In this document: piece after piece, positions 36,694 to 45,899 of the stretch
Position numbering within the stretch: position 1 is the stretch's first letter
Layout of the letters: every line of letters begins with the position of its first letter
Source: Demequina pelophila
GTDB taxonomy: Bacteria > Actinomycetota > Actinomycetes > Actinomycetales > Demequinaceae
Length of the DNA stretch: 64,000 nt
Assembly: GCF_000971175.1 (NCBI RefSeq)
Contig: NZ_BBLY01000001.1
Coordinates: forward strand, 545,709 to 609,708
Direction: 5' to 3'
Notes under the pieces: model-generated
Told to the model about the DNA's origin: nothing
What the model saw: only the letters and a program-made list of their open reading frames with translations
Database searches by the model: none
Position numbers and translations under genes: made by a program

Positions 36694-37622
36694 TGGACCC
36701 GACGATGGGCCTTCCGCGCACCGGAGGGGTCCCCCTGGGGATCCACGCCGGCGTGTGGGGCTTCTCGTGGGGCGCCCCGGATGCCGCACGCGCCATCCGG
36801 GGCGCCGCCGAGGCGGGCTTCGACTTCATCGAGATCCCCGCCTCGCCCGAGGCCCTGGCCGACCCCGAGACCACCCTGGCGTTGCTCGTCGAGCACGGCA
36901 TGGGGGCGACCGTCTCGCTCGCACTGGACGAGGCGACGGACATCACGTCCGCCTCCGAGAAGGTGCGGGCGGCGGGCGAGGATCGCCTCCGCGCCGCGGT
37001 GAAGTTCGCCGCCGCGATCGGCGCCCCGTTCGTGGGCGGCGTCATCCACTCGGCCATGACGCGCTACCGCAGGATCCCCAGCCAGGCGAACCGCGACCGC
37101 GCGGTGGACATCCTGGCACGCGTCGCCGACCACGCCGCCCCGCGGGGCGTCACGCTCGGCGTCGAGTACGTCAATCGCTACGAGTCGAACCTGCTCACCA
37201 CGGCGGCGGACACCGCGGCCTTCGTGCGCGACATCGGCCGTGCCAACGTCCGGGTCCACCTCGACACCTTCCACGCCCACGTCGAGGAGACGTCCGTTCC
37301 CGCCGCCATCGCGGCGTCCGACGGGCTCCTGGGCTATGTCCACGCGAGCGAGAGCCACCGGGGCGCCCTGGGCACCGGCGCGCTCGACTGGAACGCGATC
37401 GCCGATGCACTGGTCGCCTCGGACTTCCACGGCCCCGTCACGGTGGAGACCTTCTCCCCCGCGGTGGTGTCCCCGGAGCAGACCATCGAGATCGCGCTCT
37501 GGCGCACCCTCTGGCAGGACCCCGACCGCATCGCCCGGGACTCCGCCGCCTTCCTCCGCACCCACCTGGCCGGCGTCGGCGCCGGCACCCCCGTTTCCGC
37601 CACTTCGAAGGAGAAGTCATGA
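36693..37622 (+). CDS. Sugar phosphate isomerase/epimerase (ketose 3-epimerase-like), copy 1
   Basis: 309 residues, AP-endonuclease-2 TIM barrel. Metal-site motifs: GVEYVNRYESNLLTTAADT, HLDTFHAHVEETSVPAA, HASESHRGALGTGALDW and VTVETFSPAVVSP, the pattern of D-tagatose/D-psicose 3-epimerases. It probably interconverts ketohexose epimers at C3. SD AAGGAG overlaps the end of the ATPase gene. It is clearly related to the next gene in the same motifs, a local duplication. Confidence 0.82.
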   Translation: MDPTMGLPRTGGVPLGIHAGVWGFSWGAPDAARAIRGAAEAGFDFIEIPASPEALADPETTLALLVEHGMGATVSLALDEATDITSASEKVRAAGEDRLRAAVKFAAAIGAPFVGGVIHSAMTRYRRIPSQANRDRAVDILARVADHAAPRGVTLGVEYVNRYESNLLTTAADTAAFVRDIGRANVRVHLDTFHAHVEETSVPAAIAASDGLLGYVHASESHRGALGTGALDWNAIADALVASDFHGPVTVETFSPAVVSPEQTIEIALWRTLWQDPDRIARDSAAFLRTHLAGVGAGTPVSATSKEKS

Positions 37623-38488
37623 CCACCACCAAGCTCGGCGTCCACGCTCTCGTCTTCCGCGGCGGCACCACGCCCGACGAGATCAGCGGGATCCTCGCCG
37701 AGACGAAGGCCGCGGGCTACGACATCATCGAGCTGTCGCTGCACGACGCGGACAACCTCGACGTCGCCCGCACCCGGGACGAGATCGCCGCCGCCGGCCT
37801 CGAGGTGGTCTGCAGCCGGGGCCTCGCGTTCGACAAGGACGTCTCGAGCGACGACCCCGCGGTGGTCGCCCGGGGCGCGGCGCTCCTGCAGGAGTCGCTG
37901 GTCACCACCCACGAGCTGGGCGGACGCTTCTTCACCGGCGCCCTCTACAGCGCGCTGGGCAAGTACGGCCACGCGCTCACCGCGGCGGGCCGTGCCAACG
38001 TGGTCGCGACGCTCAAGGACCTGGCTGCGGAGGCGAAGACCCGCGACATGCGCCTGGGCCTCGAGATCTGCAACCGCTACGAGACCAACGTCATCAACAC
38101 GGCCGCGGACGCCCTGCGGCTCGCGGACGACGTGGGTGCGGACAACGTCGACATCCACCTCGACACCTATCACATGAACATCGAGGAGAACGACATGGCG
38201 GGCCCCGTCCGCCTCGTGGGCGACCGCCTGGGCTACGTGCACATCGGCGAGAACCACCGCGGCTACCTGGGCTCCGGTCACATCGACTTCCCCACCTTCG
38301 TGCACGCGCTCGCGGACATCGGCTACTCCGGCCCGATGACCTTCGAGTCGTTCTCGTCGGCCGTGGTCTCCCCCACGCTGTCGAACGACCTGGCCGTGTG
38401 GCGCAACCTGTGGTCGGACGGCCCGGCGCTCGCCCGCCACGCCCGCGCCACCATGAGCTCGTGGATCGAGGCCGCCCATGCGAGCTGA
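37619..38488 (+). CDS. Sugar phosphate isomerase/epimerase (ketose 3-epimerase-like), copy 2
   Basis: 289 residues. Motifs GLEICNRYETNVINTAADA, HLDTYHMNIEENDMAG, HIGENHRGYLGSGHIDF and MTFESFSSAVVSP give the full Glu/Asp/His/Glu metal site of D-tagatose/psicose 3-epimerases, closer to the consensus than copy 1 (HMNIEE is kept). SD AAGGAG and ATGA coupling with copy 1. The pair may epimerise different substrates or form a two-step route. Confidence 0.84.
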   Translation: MTTTKLGVHALVFRGGTTPDEISGILAETKAAGYDIIELSLHDADNLDVARTRDEIAAAGLEVVCSRGLAFDKDVSSDDPAVVARGAALLQESLVTTHELGGRFFTGALYSALGKYGHALTAAGRANVVATLKDLAAEAKTRDMRLGLEICNRYETNVINTAADALRLADDVGADNVDIHLDTYHMNIEENDMAGPVRLVGDRLGYVHIGENHRGYLGSGHIDFPTFVHALADIGYSGPMTFESFSSAVVSPTLSNDLAVWRNLWSDGPALARHARATMSSWIEAAHAS

Positions 38489-39155
38489 CGGGCCCCCGGT
38501 CGCGGCGGTCGGCGCCCTGGCCGACCGGGTCCTGGCGACGCTGCGCCGCTCGGGCCGCCACCGCATCGTCATCGGGATCACCGGCAGCCCCGGTGCCGGC
38601 AAGTCGACCCTCGCGCACGCCCTGGCCGACGTGCTCAACCGGGACCGGCCCGGCATCGCCGCGAACGTGCCCATGGACGGGTTCCACCTGGCCAACGGGA
38701 CGCTCGACCGGCTGGGCATCCACGACCGCAAGGGCGCGATCGACACGTTCGACGGGTGGGGCTTCCTGTCCCTGGTCCGTCGCATCGTCGCCGAGACCGA
38801 CCACGTGGTCTACGCCCCCAGCTTCGACCGCACGGTCGACGAGGGGGTGACCGGCGCGATCCCGGTCGAGCCCGGAGCCCGCATCGTCATCGTCGAGGGC
38901 AACTACCTGCTCGCGGACACCGAGCCGTGGAACCTGGTCAAGGACTCGCTCGACGAGGCCTGGTTCTGCGCCACGGACGACGACGAGCGGCTCGCCCGCC
39001 TGGTGCCCCGCCACGTCGAGGGCGGCCGCTCCCACGAGGCCGCACACGCGTGGGCCGTGGGGGTTGACGGCGCGAACGCGATCGTCATCGAGGCCTCCCG
39101 CCCGCGCGCGGACCTGATCCTGTCAGGGGTGACGGCCGAGCCGGTCGAGGCCTGA
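38478..39155 (+). CDS. frcK: P-loop sugar/nucleoside kinase-like protein (FrcK type)
   Basis: 225 residues: Walker A GITGSPGAGKST, PMDGFHLANGTLDRLGI, KGAIDTFDGWGF, YAPSFDRTVDEGVTGAI and VIVEGNYLL, the phosphoribulokinase/uridine kinase/pantothenate kinase-like fold. Homologues beside frcBCA in Sinorhizobium are called FrcK. It likely phosphorylates the imported or epimerised sugar. It starts 11 bases inside the preceding gene and is the last gene of the operon, ended by the hairpin at 39175. Confidence 0.85.
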   Translation: MRADGPPVAAVGALADRVLATLRRSGRHRIVIGITGSPGAGKSTLAHALADVLNRDRPGIAANVPMDGFHLANGTLDRLGIHDRKGAIDTFDGWGFLSLVRRIVAETDHVVYAPSFDRTVDEGVTGAIPVEPGARIVIVEGNYLLADTEPWNLVKDSLDEAWFCATDDDERLARLVPRHVEGGRSHEAAHAWAVGVDGANAIVIEASRPRADLILSGVTAEPVEA

Positions 39156-39174
39156 GCCGACACCCGCCACGACG

Positions 39175-39206
39175 AGGCCGGCGCAGCGCACCCGCTGCGC
39201 CGGCCT
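39175..39206. terminator. Bidirectional terminator between the sugar operon and rel
   Basis: AGGCCGGCGCAGCG (39175-39188) and its exact complement (39193-39206) make a 14-bp stem with a four-base loop in the gap between convergent genes. Confidence 0.8.
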
Positions 39207-39214
39207 GCTCGCGT

Positions 39215-41473
39215 CTAGTGAGGGCGCTTCGCTCCGGTCACGCGCCGAGCGTCATAGACGCCGTCGATGCGGCGCACGGCGGACAGGATCGCGCCCAGGT
39301 GGGACGGGTCCGCCATCTCGAACACGAAGCTCGACAGCGCGACCCGCTCGCGGTTGGTGGACACGTTGGCGGACAGGATGTTGACGTGGTGGTCGGACAG
39401 CACGTGCGTGACGTCCGAGAGCAGGCGGTTGCGGTCGAGAGCCTCGACCTCGATCTGCACCAGGAAGGTGCCCGCGGAGGCGCCGGTCCACTCGACGTCG
39501 ATGAGCCGCTCGGCCTGGTCGCCCAGCTGCTTGATGTTGTCGCAGTCGGCGCGGTGCACGGAGACGCCCTGGCCGCGCGTGACGAAGCCGCGGATGGGGT
39601 CGCCCGGCACCGGGGTGCAGCAGCGCGCCAGCTTGACCTGCACGTCGGTGAGGCCGTGCACGGACACGCCGGGGTCGCCGGGGCGGGCGGTGCGCGGCGA
39701 CGGGATGCCGGGGCGGGTGATCTCGGTGAGGTCCTCATCGGCGCCCTCCTGGCCGCCCACGGACTCGACCATGCGGGTCACCACGTCCGCGGCCTGCTCC
39801 TTGTGCTCGCCGATGGCGGCATAGAGCCCGTCCACGTCCTCGTAGTGCATCTCGCGGGCCAGCGCGAGCAGCGTGGGGCGGCTCATGAGGCGCTGCATGG
39901 GCAGCTGCTGGCGCCGGATCGCGCGGGCGAGCATGTCCCGGCCGGACTCGATGGACTCCTCGCGGCGCTCGCGGGTGAACCACTGCTTGATCTTGTTGCG
40001 GGCGCGGGTGGACTGCGCGAAGTCGAGCCAGTCGCGCTTGGGGTGCGCGTTCTCGTCCGAGGTGGTGAGCACCTCGACGGTGTCGCCGTTCTCGAGGGTC
40101 GAGTCGAGCGGCACCAGGCGCCCGTTGACCTTCGCGCCGATGGTCTTGTGGCCCACCTCCGTGTGCACGGCGTAGGCGAAGTCGATGGGCGTGGCGCCCT
40201 GCGGCAGCGACAGCAGCTTCCCGCGCGGCGTGAACACGTAGACCTCGGCCTTGGAGATCTCCCCGCGCAGGCTGTCGAGGAACTCCGAGGGGTCCGCGGT
40301 CTCCTGCTGCCAGTCCGCGATCTGGCGCAGCCAGCCCATGTCGCGGCCGGAGCCCGAGGACTGCTCCCCCGTCTTGGCGTTCTCCTTGTACCGCCAGTGC
40401 GCCGCGAGGCCGTACTCGGCGCGGCGGTGCATGTCGTGCGTGCGGATCTGGAGCTCGACGGGCTTGCCCGTGGGCCCGATCACCGTGGTGTGCAGCGACT
40501 GGTAGAGGTTGAACTTGGGCATCGCGATGTAGTCCTTGAACCGGCCGGGAACCGGCTGGTAGCGCGCGTGCATCGCGCCCAGGACCGCGTAGCAGTCGCG
40601 CACCGTCTCCACCAGGATGCGCACGCCCACCAGGTCGTAGATGTCGTTGAGGTCGCGGCCCCGCACGATCATCTTCTGGTAGACGGAGTAGTAGTGCTTG
40701 GGCCGGCCGGTCACCTCGGCCTTGATCCGCATGGCACGGAGGTCCTTCTCGATCTCCGCGCGCACCTGCGCCAGGTACTTCTCGCGCTCGGGCGCCCGCT
40801 CCGCGACCACCTGGACGATCTCCTGGTAGATCTTGGGATAGAGGGTCTTGAAGGACAGGTCCTCGAGCTCCCACTTGATCGCGTTGAGGCCCATGCGGTG
40901 CGCCAGCGGCGCGTAGATCTCGATGGTCTCCTGCGCCTTGCGCCGCGCGGACGCGACCGGCACGTGCTCCCACGTGCGCGCGTTGTGCAGGCGGTCGCAC
41001 AGCTTGAGCAGCAGCACGCGGATGTCCTTGGCCATCGCCACGACCATCTTGCGCACGGTCTCCGCCTGCGCCGCGTCGCCGTACTTGACCTTGTCGAGCT
41101 TGGTGACGCCGTCGACGATCATCGCGACCTCGGGCCCGAACTCCTCCTCGATGCGCGACAGCGGGAAGTCCGTGTCCTCGACCACGTCGTGCAGCAGCGC
41201 CGCGGCGATGGTCGAGTCGGGCATGCCCAGGTCCGCGATGATCTGGGCGACGGCGATGGGGTGCGTGATGTACGGCTCGCCGCTCTTGCGCAGCTGGCCC
41301 CGGTGGGCGCGCTCGGCGACCTGGTAGGCCTGCTCGATGAGCGCGGTGCGCCCGCGCGGATACATCCGACGGTACGTGTCCAGCACGCCGTCGATCGCGC
41401 TCGTCTCGCGAGGCCCGCGCCGCAGGAACCCGAGCGGCCCGAGCGAGCCAGACGTGGGACGGGTCTCCGTCAC
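39215..41473 (-). CDS. rel: Bifunctional (p)ppGpp synthetase/hydrolase (Rel)
   Basis: About 752 residues. HD hydrolase domain with ALLHDVVEDTD and LLLKLCDRLHNARTW, synthetase with RPKHYYSVYQKM and DIYDLVGVRILV, TGS domain (VYVFTPRGKLLSLPQGATPIDFAYAVHT) and C-terminal ACT domain. Both active sites look intact, so this is the long bifunctional stringent-response enzyme. GTG 41473 is preferred: GGAGG lies five bases upstream, and the TAGAAT -10 overlaps the upstream ATG at 41503, which would then lie before the transcription start. ATG 41503 or GTG 41479 are alternatives. Confidence 0.93.
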   Translation of the reverse strand: MTETRPTSGSLGPLGFLRRGPRETSAIDGVLDTYRRMYPRGRTALIEQAYQVAERAHRGQLRKSGEPYITHPIAVAQIIADLGMPDSTIAAALLHDVVEDTDFPLSRIEEEFGPEVAMIVDGVTKLDKVKYGDAAQAETVRKMVVAMAKDIRVLLLKLCDRLHNARTWEHVPVASARRKAQETIEIYAPLAHRMGLNAIKWELEDLSFKTLYPKIYQEIVQVVAERAPEREKYLAQVRAEIEKDLRAMRIKAEVTGRPKHYYSVYQKMIVRGRDLNDIYDLVGVRILVETVRDCYAVLGAMHARYQPVPGRFKDYIAMPKFNLYQSLHTTVIGPTGKPVELQIRTHDMHRRAEYGLAAHWRYKENAKTGEQSSGSGRDMGWLRQIADWQQETADPSEFLDSLRGEISKAEVYVFTPRGKLLSLPQGATPIDFAYAVHTEVGHKTIGAKVNGRLVPLDSTLENGDTVEVLTTSDENAHPKRDWLDFAQSTRARNKIKQWFTRERREESIESGRDMLARAIRRQQLPMQRLMSRPTLLALAREMHYEDVDGLYAAIGEHKEQAADVVTRMVESVGGQEGADEDLTEITRPGIPSPRTARPGDPGVSVHGLTDVQVKLARCCTPVPGDPIRGFVTRGQGVSVHRADCDNIKQLGDQAERLIDVEWTGASAGTFLVQIEVEALDRNRLLSDVTHVLSDHHVNILSANVSTNRERVALSSFVFEMADPSHLGAILSAVRRIDGVYDARRVTGAKRPH

Positions 41474-41501
41474 GCGCACCTCCGCTTCCCGGTAGAGCGT
41501 C

Positions 41502-41507
41502 ATTCTA
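41502..41507 (-). promoter_or_regulatory. -10 hexamer TAGAAT of rel
   Basis: TAGAAT on the minus strand overlaps the most upstream ATG of the rel frame. Predicted transcription would start near 41495, leaving a short leader with GGAGG and GTG 41473. It decides against the longer product. Confidence 0.5.
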
Positions 41508-41538
41508 ACCGGCGGGCCGGACACCCCAGGTGACCATC

Positions 41539-41560
41539 GCATCGTTCCCAGGGACGATGC
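41539..41560. repeat. Inverted pair of the GGACGATGC word
   Basis: GCATCGTTCCC (41539-41549) faces AGGGACGATGC (41550-41560), a near-perfect palindrome with one extra T, followed by GCGGG. It lies between the secF terminator and the rel promoter. Confidence 0.7.
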
Positions 41561-41584
41561 GCGGGAGACCGGGCGTGGAAAGCA

Positions 41585-41622
41585 CCGAGGCGCCGCCTTC
41601 CCCAGGGAAGGCGGCGCCTCGG
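41585..41622 (-). terminator. Intrinsic terminator of secDF
   Basis: Arms 41585-41602 and 41605-41622 pair perfectly over 18 bases around a two-base centre; on the minus strand TGCTTTCC follows. It lies 30 bases past the secF stop. Confidence 0.85.
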
Positions 41623-41651
41623 ATCGCGAGTCCGCCGGGAGGCGGCCGGAC

Positions 41652-42752
41652 TCAGCCCTTGTGGTGGCGGTTCTTGCGGCGCGGCTGCGCGCCGGTGCCC
41701 TGGTGGGCGCCCTTGTTGACGGCGCCGACGCGGGCCACGCCCTCCTCGTTGATGGAGACGTCCGAGTCGCCGGCCTCGCGCATCGCGAGGACCTTGGCGG
41801 TGTGCTCCTTGATCTTCGGCTCGGTGGCGCGCAGGGCCACCTCGACGGGCGTCGCGACGAAGATCGACGAGTACGTTCCCACGGCCATGCCCACGAACAG
41901 CGCGAGCGCGATGTCCGACAGCGTGCCCGCGCCCAGCAGGAACGAGCCGATGAAGAGGATCGCGCTGACGGGCAGCAGCGCCACGACGGAGGTGTTGATC
42001 GAGCGCACGAGCGTCTGGTTGATGGCCAGGTTGGCCAGTTCCGCATACGTGTAGCGGTGCTGCGAGGTGAGGTTCGCGGTGTTCTCGCGGACCTTGTCGA
42101 AGACCACCACCGTGTCGTAGAGCGAGTAGCCCAGGATGGTGAGGAAGCCGATGACCGACGCGGGGGTCACCTCGAAGCCGACCAGCGCGTACACGCCCAC
42201 CGTGAAGATGAGGTCGTGGGCCAGCGCGACGAGCGCCGCGGCGGCCATGCGCCAGGCGCGGAAGTACAGCGCCATCACCGCGGCCACGAGGAGAACGAAG
42301 AGAAGCAGACCCTGGAGCGCCTTGGCGCCCACCTCGGAGCCCCAGGTGGGGCCGATCTGCGTGAAGCTCACGGCCTCCTCGCCCGACACCTCGTAGGCGT
42401 CGGCGAGCTCGGTCGTCAGCGTGCGCGCCTGCTCGGTCTCGATGACGCCGATCTGGACGCGGATGTCGTCGTCACCGAGCACGGAGACGCGAGGGTTCTC
42501 CTGGTCGGGTGCGACCTCGGCGATGACCTGCTCGGCGATCGTGATGTCCGGGTTGGCCACGTCGTTGACGCGGAACTCGGTGCCGCCGGTGAAGTCGATA
42601 CCGGGGTTGAGTCCGCGCACGAGCAGCACGATCACGGAGAACGCGATGAGCGCGGCGGAGATCAGGAACCACCGGCTGCGCTGCTGGACGATGGGGTAGG
42701 TCTTCTCCCCCGAGTGCAGCTTGTTGCCCCACTGGGCCAGGTTGAGCTTCAT
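41652..42752 (-). CDS. secF: Protein translocase subunit SecF
   Basis: 366 residues. Six membrane helices, GIDFTGGTEFRV in the first periplasmic part, and GYSLYDTVVVFDKVRENTANL in the RND-type core are diagnostic. It works with SecD to pull exported proteins across using the proton gradient. ATG 42752 overlaps the secD stop by one base (TGATG); GTG 42755 would add one residue with a GTGA overlap. The basic C-terminus (QPRRKNRHHKG) is cytoplasmic. Confidence 0.95.
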   Translation of the reverse strand: MKLNLAQWGNKLHSGEKTYPIVQQRSRWFLISAALIAFSVIVLLVRGLNPGIDFTGGTEFRVNDVANPDITIAEQVIAEVAPDQENPRVSVLGDDDIRVQIGVIETEQARTLTTELADAYEVSGEEAVSFTQIGPTWGSEVGAKALQGLLLFVLLVAAVMALYFRAWRMAAAALVALAHDLIFTVGVYALVGFEVTPASVIGFLTILGYSLYDTVVVFDKVRENTANLTSQHRYTYAELANLAINQTLVRSINTSVVALLPVSAILFIGSFLLGAGTLSDIALALFVGMAVGTYSSIFVATPVEVALRATEPKIKEHTAKVLAMREAGDSDVSINEEGVARVGAVNKGAHQGTGAQPRRKNRHHKG

Positions 42753-44686
42753 CACTTCTCCTCACCGTCGGCGCGGGCGGCGTCGACGGACTCGGCGGGC
42801 TCGGTGGACTCGGCGTCGGAACCCGGGGCGGCGTCGGCCGCCTCGGCGGCCGCCTTGCGCTCGGCTGCCTTGCGCTCCGCGAGCGTGGGCTCGTTGCCGA
42901 TCACCACGCGGCCGCGGCCCTTGTACGCGGCCGAGCGGCCCAGCTGGCGCGGGTCCAGACCCGACCACTTGTGGCCGCCGCCGAAGAACTGGGTCTTGGC
43001 GAGCAGCATGAGGATCGGGTGCGTGAACAGGAACACGACCAGGATGTCGACCAGCGTCGTGAGACCCAGGGTGAACGCGAAGCCTCGCACGCCGCCCACG
43101 GCGAGCATGTAGAGGACGACGGCCGCGAGCAGCGACACGGCGTCGGACGCGAGGATGGTGCGGCGGGCGCGGCGCCATCCGTGGTCGATCGCGGCGTTGA
43201 GGGATCGGCCCTCGCGCAGCTCGTCGCGGACGCGCTCGAAGTACACGATGAACGAGTCCGCCGTGATACCGATCGCGACGATCAGACCCGCGACACCGGC
43301 CAGCGACAGGCGGTAGCCCATGAGCCACGACAGCAGGGTGATCACGCCGTACGTGGTGATACCGGCGATCGCGAGCGAGCCGACGGTCACCAGGCCGAGC
43401 GCGCGGTACTGGATGAGCGAGTAGATGACCACCAGAAGGAGGCCGATCGCGCCGGCGATGAGGCCCTTCTGGAGCTGGTCGGCGCCGAGCGTCGCGGAGA
43501 TCTGCTCCTCCGACTGCACCTCGAGGGTGAGCGGCAGGGCGCCGAACTTCAGCTGGTTGGCCAGCTGCTGCGCGGACTCCTGGGTGTAGGTGCCGGTGAT
43601 GGACGCCTCGCCGTTGGTGATGCGGGCGTTCATCGAGGGCGCGGCGATGACGACGCCGTCGAGGACCATCGCGAACTGGTTGCGGGGCGACTCGAGGTCG
43701 ACCAGGCGCTCCGAGATCGCGGCGAAGTCCGTGGTGCCCTCCGCATTCATCTTGAGGCGGACCTCGTAGCGGCCGGTGAGCGTGCCCTGCTGGGACAGCT
43801 CGGGGCCGGAGGTCGCGGTGTCGATGCCGGAGCCGTCCATCTCGACCGGGCCCAGGATGTACTTGGCGGTGCCGTACTGGTCGCAGACCACGTCCGCGGC
43901 CTCGGGGTCGCCGGGCGTGACGCCCTGGAGGTTCTCGGGGTCGGTGCAGTCGAGCGCGGCGGCCTTCTCCTCGACCTCGGCCGTGATCCAGGCCGGGTCG
44001 GAGGCGTCGGTGGGCTCGGTGGTGGCGGCCTCGTCGGTCGCGGCGGCCTCGGTGGCGTCGGCGGTCGCCTCGTCCGTGGCCTCCTCGGCGGCGGCCGATG
44101 CGGTGGCCTCGGGCTCGGTGGCGTCGGCGGCGTCTGCGGTCGCCTCGGCGGTGGCGTCGGCGTCAGCGGCCTCGTCCGCCTCGGGGGCCGTGGTGACCTC
44201 GGCCTCGGGCTCGGCGGATGCCTCGGCCGACGGGTCGGCGGAGGGCTCCGCGGTCGCCTCGTCGGTGGCGTCCTCGTCCGTGGTGGACGCGAGCGGGCTC
44301 AGGATGTCGAGCACGGGGCGGAACTGGAGCTGGGCGCTCTGGCGCACCAGGTCCACGGTGGCGGCGTCGGGGTTGCCCGGCAGCGCCACGACGATGTTCG
44401 TGCCCTGGGTGCTGATCTCCGCCTCGGCGACGCCGGAGGCGTCCACGCGACGGCGGATGATCTCCACCGCCTGGGCGAGGTCCGCCTGATCGATCTCCTG
44501 GCTCGCGCCCTCGGCGAGGGTGGGGGTCAGGATGATCTGGCGTCCACCCGCGAGGTCAAGGGCGAGCGACGGCGTCAGCGCCGCCCCGCCCGTGACCACG
44601 CCGACGGCCAGCAGTCCGTACAGGGCGACCACGACGGCGCCCAGCCAGATGAGCGCGCGCCGCGCTCCGTTCTTCACTCGTGCCAC
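42752..44686 (-). CDS. secD: Protein translocase subunit SecD with a long acidic insertion
   Basis: 644 residues. One N-terminal membrane helix, LALDLAGGRQIIL, periplasmic P1 parts and five C-terminal helices with AGLIVAIGITADSFIVYFERVRDELREG. Residues about 134-229 are an insertion made almost only of Ala, Thr, Glu, Asp, Pro and Ser inside the first periplasmic domain, outside the fold known from other SecD proteins. GTG 44686 has AAGGA upstream and begins the short basic tail. No yajC gene lies between ruvB and secD, where it is usual. The C-terminus is also Ala/Glu-rich. Confidence 0.93.
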   Translation of the reverse strand: MARVKNGARRALIWLGAVVVALYGLLAVGVVTGGAALTPSLALDLAGGRQIILTPTLAEGASQEIDQADLAQAVEIIRRRVDASGVAEAEISTQGTNIVVALPGNPDAATVDLVRQSAQLQFRPVLDILSPLASTTDEDATDEATAEPSADPSAEASAEPEAEVTTAPEADEAADADATAEATADAADATEPEATASAAAEEATDEATADATEAAATDEAATTEPTDASDPAWITAEVEEKAAALDCTDPENLQGVTPGDPEAADVVCDQYGTAKYILGPVEMDGSGIDTATSGPELSQQGTLTGRYEVRLKMNAEGTTDFAAISERLVDLESPRNQFAMVLDGVVIAAPSMNARITNGEASITGTYTQESAQQLANQLKFGALPLTLEVQSEEQISATLGADQLQKGLIAGAIGLLLVVIYSLIQYRALGLVTVGSLAIAGITTYGVITLLSWLMGYRLSLAGVAGLIVAIGITADSFIVYFERVRDELREGRSLNAAIDHGWRRARRTILASDAVSLLAAVVLYMLAVGGVRGFAFTLGLTTLVDILVVFLFTHPILMLLAKTQFFGGGHKWSGLDPRQLGRSAAYKGRGRVVIGNEPTLAERKAAERKAAAEAADAAPGSDAESTEPAESVDAARADGEEK

Positions 44687-44726
44687 AGGAATCCTTACGT
44701 CTCGGCTCCGATAAGAGCCCCGGGGG

Positions 44727-44732
44727 ATTCTA
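44727..44732 (-). promoter_or_regulatory. -10 hexamer TAGAAT of secDF
   Basis: TAGAAT on the minus strand lies 40 bases upstream of the secD GTG. The leader includes a small GGCTC/GAGCC hairpin (about 44704-44719). A 7-bp ATTTCCC/GGGAAAT hairpin at 44782-44803 may end ruvB transcription. No other gene is seen in this 160-base gap. Confidence 0.5.
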
Positions 44733-44846
44733 GGCGCGAAAGGTCCCGACCGCCTAACTCTGGACACGCCGGACAAGACCGATTTCCCGAACGTGTGGGA
44801 AATGCGACACGCGGGGACGCAACCCCGGAGACGCGGGTACCGAACC

Positions 44847-45899
44847 TCAATCGAAGAGGCGCGCGCCCACGGATCCCGCCTGGGCCTCGGCCGGCGGCGT
44901 GAGCCCCAGGTGGAGCCACCCATCCGCCGTGGCGACGCGCCCTCGGGGGGTGCGGCTCATGAGGCCCTCGCGGACCAGGAACGGCTCGGCGACCGTCTCG
45001 ACGGTCTCGGTCTCCTCGCCCACGCTCACCGCGAGAGTCGACAGCCCCACCGGCCCGCCGGCGAAGCGGGTGCACAGCGCGCGCAGCACGGCGCGGTCGA
45101 GGCGGTCGAGGCCGCGCTCGTCGACCTCGTACACCTCGAGCGCTCCGCGGGCGGCGCCCATGTCGCCGTGCCCGCGGCCGTGCACCTGCGCCCAGTCGCG
45201 CACGCGGCGCAGCAGGCGGTTGGCGATGCGGGGCGTGCCGCGCGAGCGGCCCGCGATCTCGAGCGCCGCGTCGGGCTCGAGCGTGAAGCCCAACTTGGAT
45301 GCGGACCGCTCCACGATCGCGCGAAGGTCGTCCGTCTCGTAGAAGTCCAGGTGACCGGTGAAGCCGAAGCGGTCGCGCAACGGCGCGGGCAGCAGCCCCG
45401 CCCGCGTGGTGGCGCCCACGACGGTGAAGGGCGGGAGGCTCAGCGGAATCGAGGTGGCACCGGGGCCCTTGCCCACGACGACGTCGACGCGGAAGTCCTC
45501 CATCGCGAGATAGAGCATCTCCTCGGCCGGGCGCGCGAGGCGGTGGATCTCGTCCAGGAACAGCACGTCGCCCTCGTCGAGCGAGGACAGGATGGCCGCG
45601 AGGTCGCCGGCGTGCTGGATGGCGGGACCCGAGGTGACCCGCAGCGTGGTGCCCAGCTCGGTGGCGACGATCATGGCGAGCGTCGTCTTGCCCAGCCCGG
45701 GCGGCCCGGAGAGCAGCACGTGGTCCGGGGGCGTGCCGCGCCCGAGCGCGGCGGACAGCACGAGGCCCAGCTGGTCGCAGACGGTGCGCTGACCGACGAA
45801 CTCCCCCAGCGAGCCCGGGCGGAGCGCGACCTCATTGGAGCGCTCGACGGCGTCCGCGTCGGCGTCGGTCACGCGGACCTCCGCGTCGTGCTCATGCAC
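44847..45899 (-). CDS. ruvB: Holliday junction branch migration ATPase RuvB
   Basis: 350 residues. Walker [14 protein letters not shown], Walker [11 protein letters not shown], sensor 1 [12 protein letters not shown], arginine finger APLRDRFGF and the C-terminal winged helix. GTG 45899 starts eight bases inside ruvA. It forms hexameric motors on RuvA-bound junctions. Confidence 0.97.
   Translation of the reverse strand: MHEHDAEVRVTDADADAVERSNEVALRPGSLGEFVGQRTVCDQLGLVLSAALGRGTPPDHVLLSGPPGLGKTTLAMIVATELGTTLRVTSGPAIQHAGDLAAILSSLDEGDVLFLDEIHRLARPAEEMLYLAMEDFRVDVVVGKGPGATSIPLSLPPFTVVGATTRAGLLPAPLRDRFGFTGHLDFYETDDLRAIVERSASKLGFTLEPDAALEIAGRSRGTPRIANRLLRRVRDWAQVHGRGHGDMGAARGALEVYEVDERGLDRLDRAVLRALCTRFAGGPVGLSTLAVSVGEETETVETVAEPFLVREGLMSRTPRGRVATADGWLHLGLTPPAEAQAGSVGARLFD

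Noticed and set aside
42752-44686. Frameshift or misassembly as cause of the SecD insertion
   Set aside because: The frame is continuous, codon use matches the rest of the gene, and the flanking SecD domains are in one frame.
44687-44846. A yajC gene between ruvB and secD
   Set aside because: The gap of 160 bases has no frame with a membrane helix; only promoter and hairpin elements are visible.
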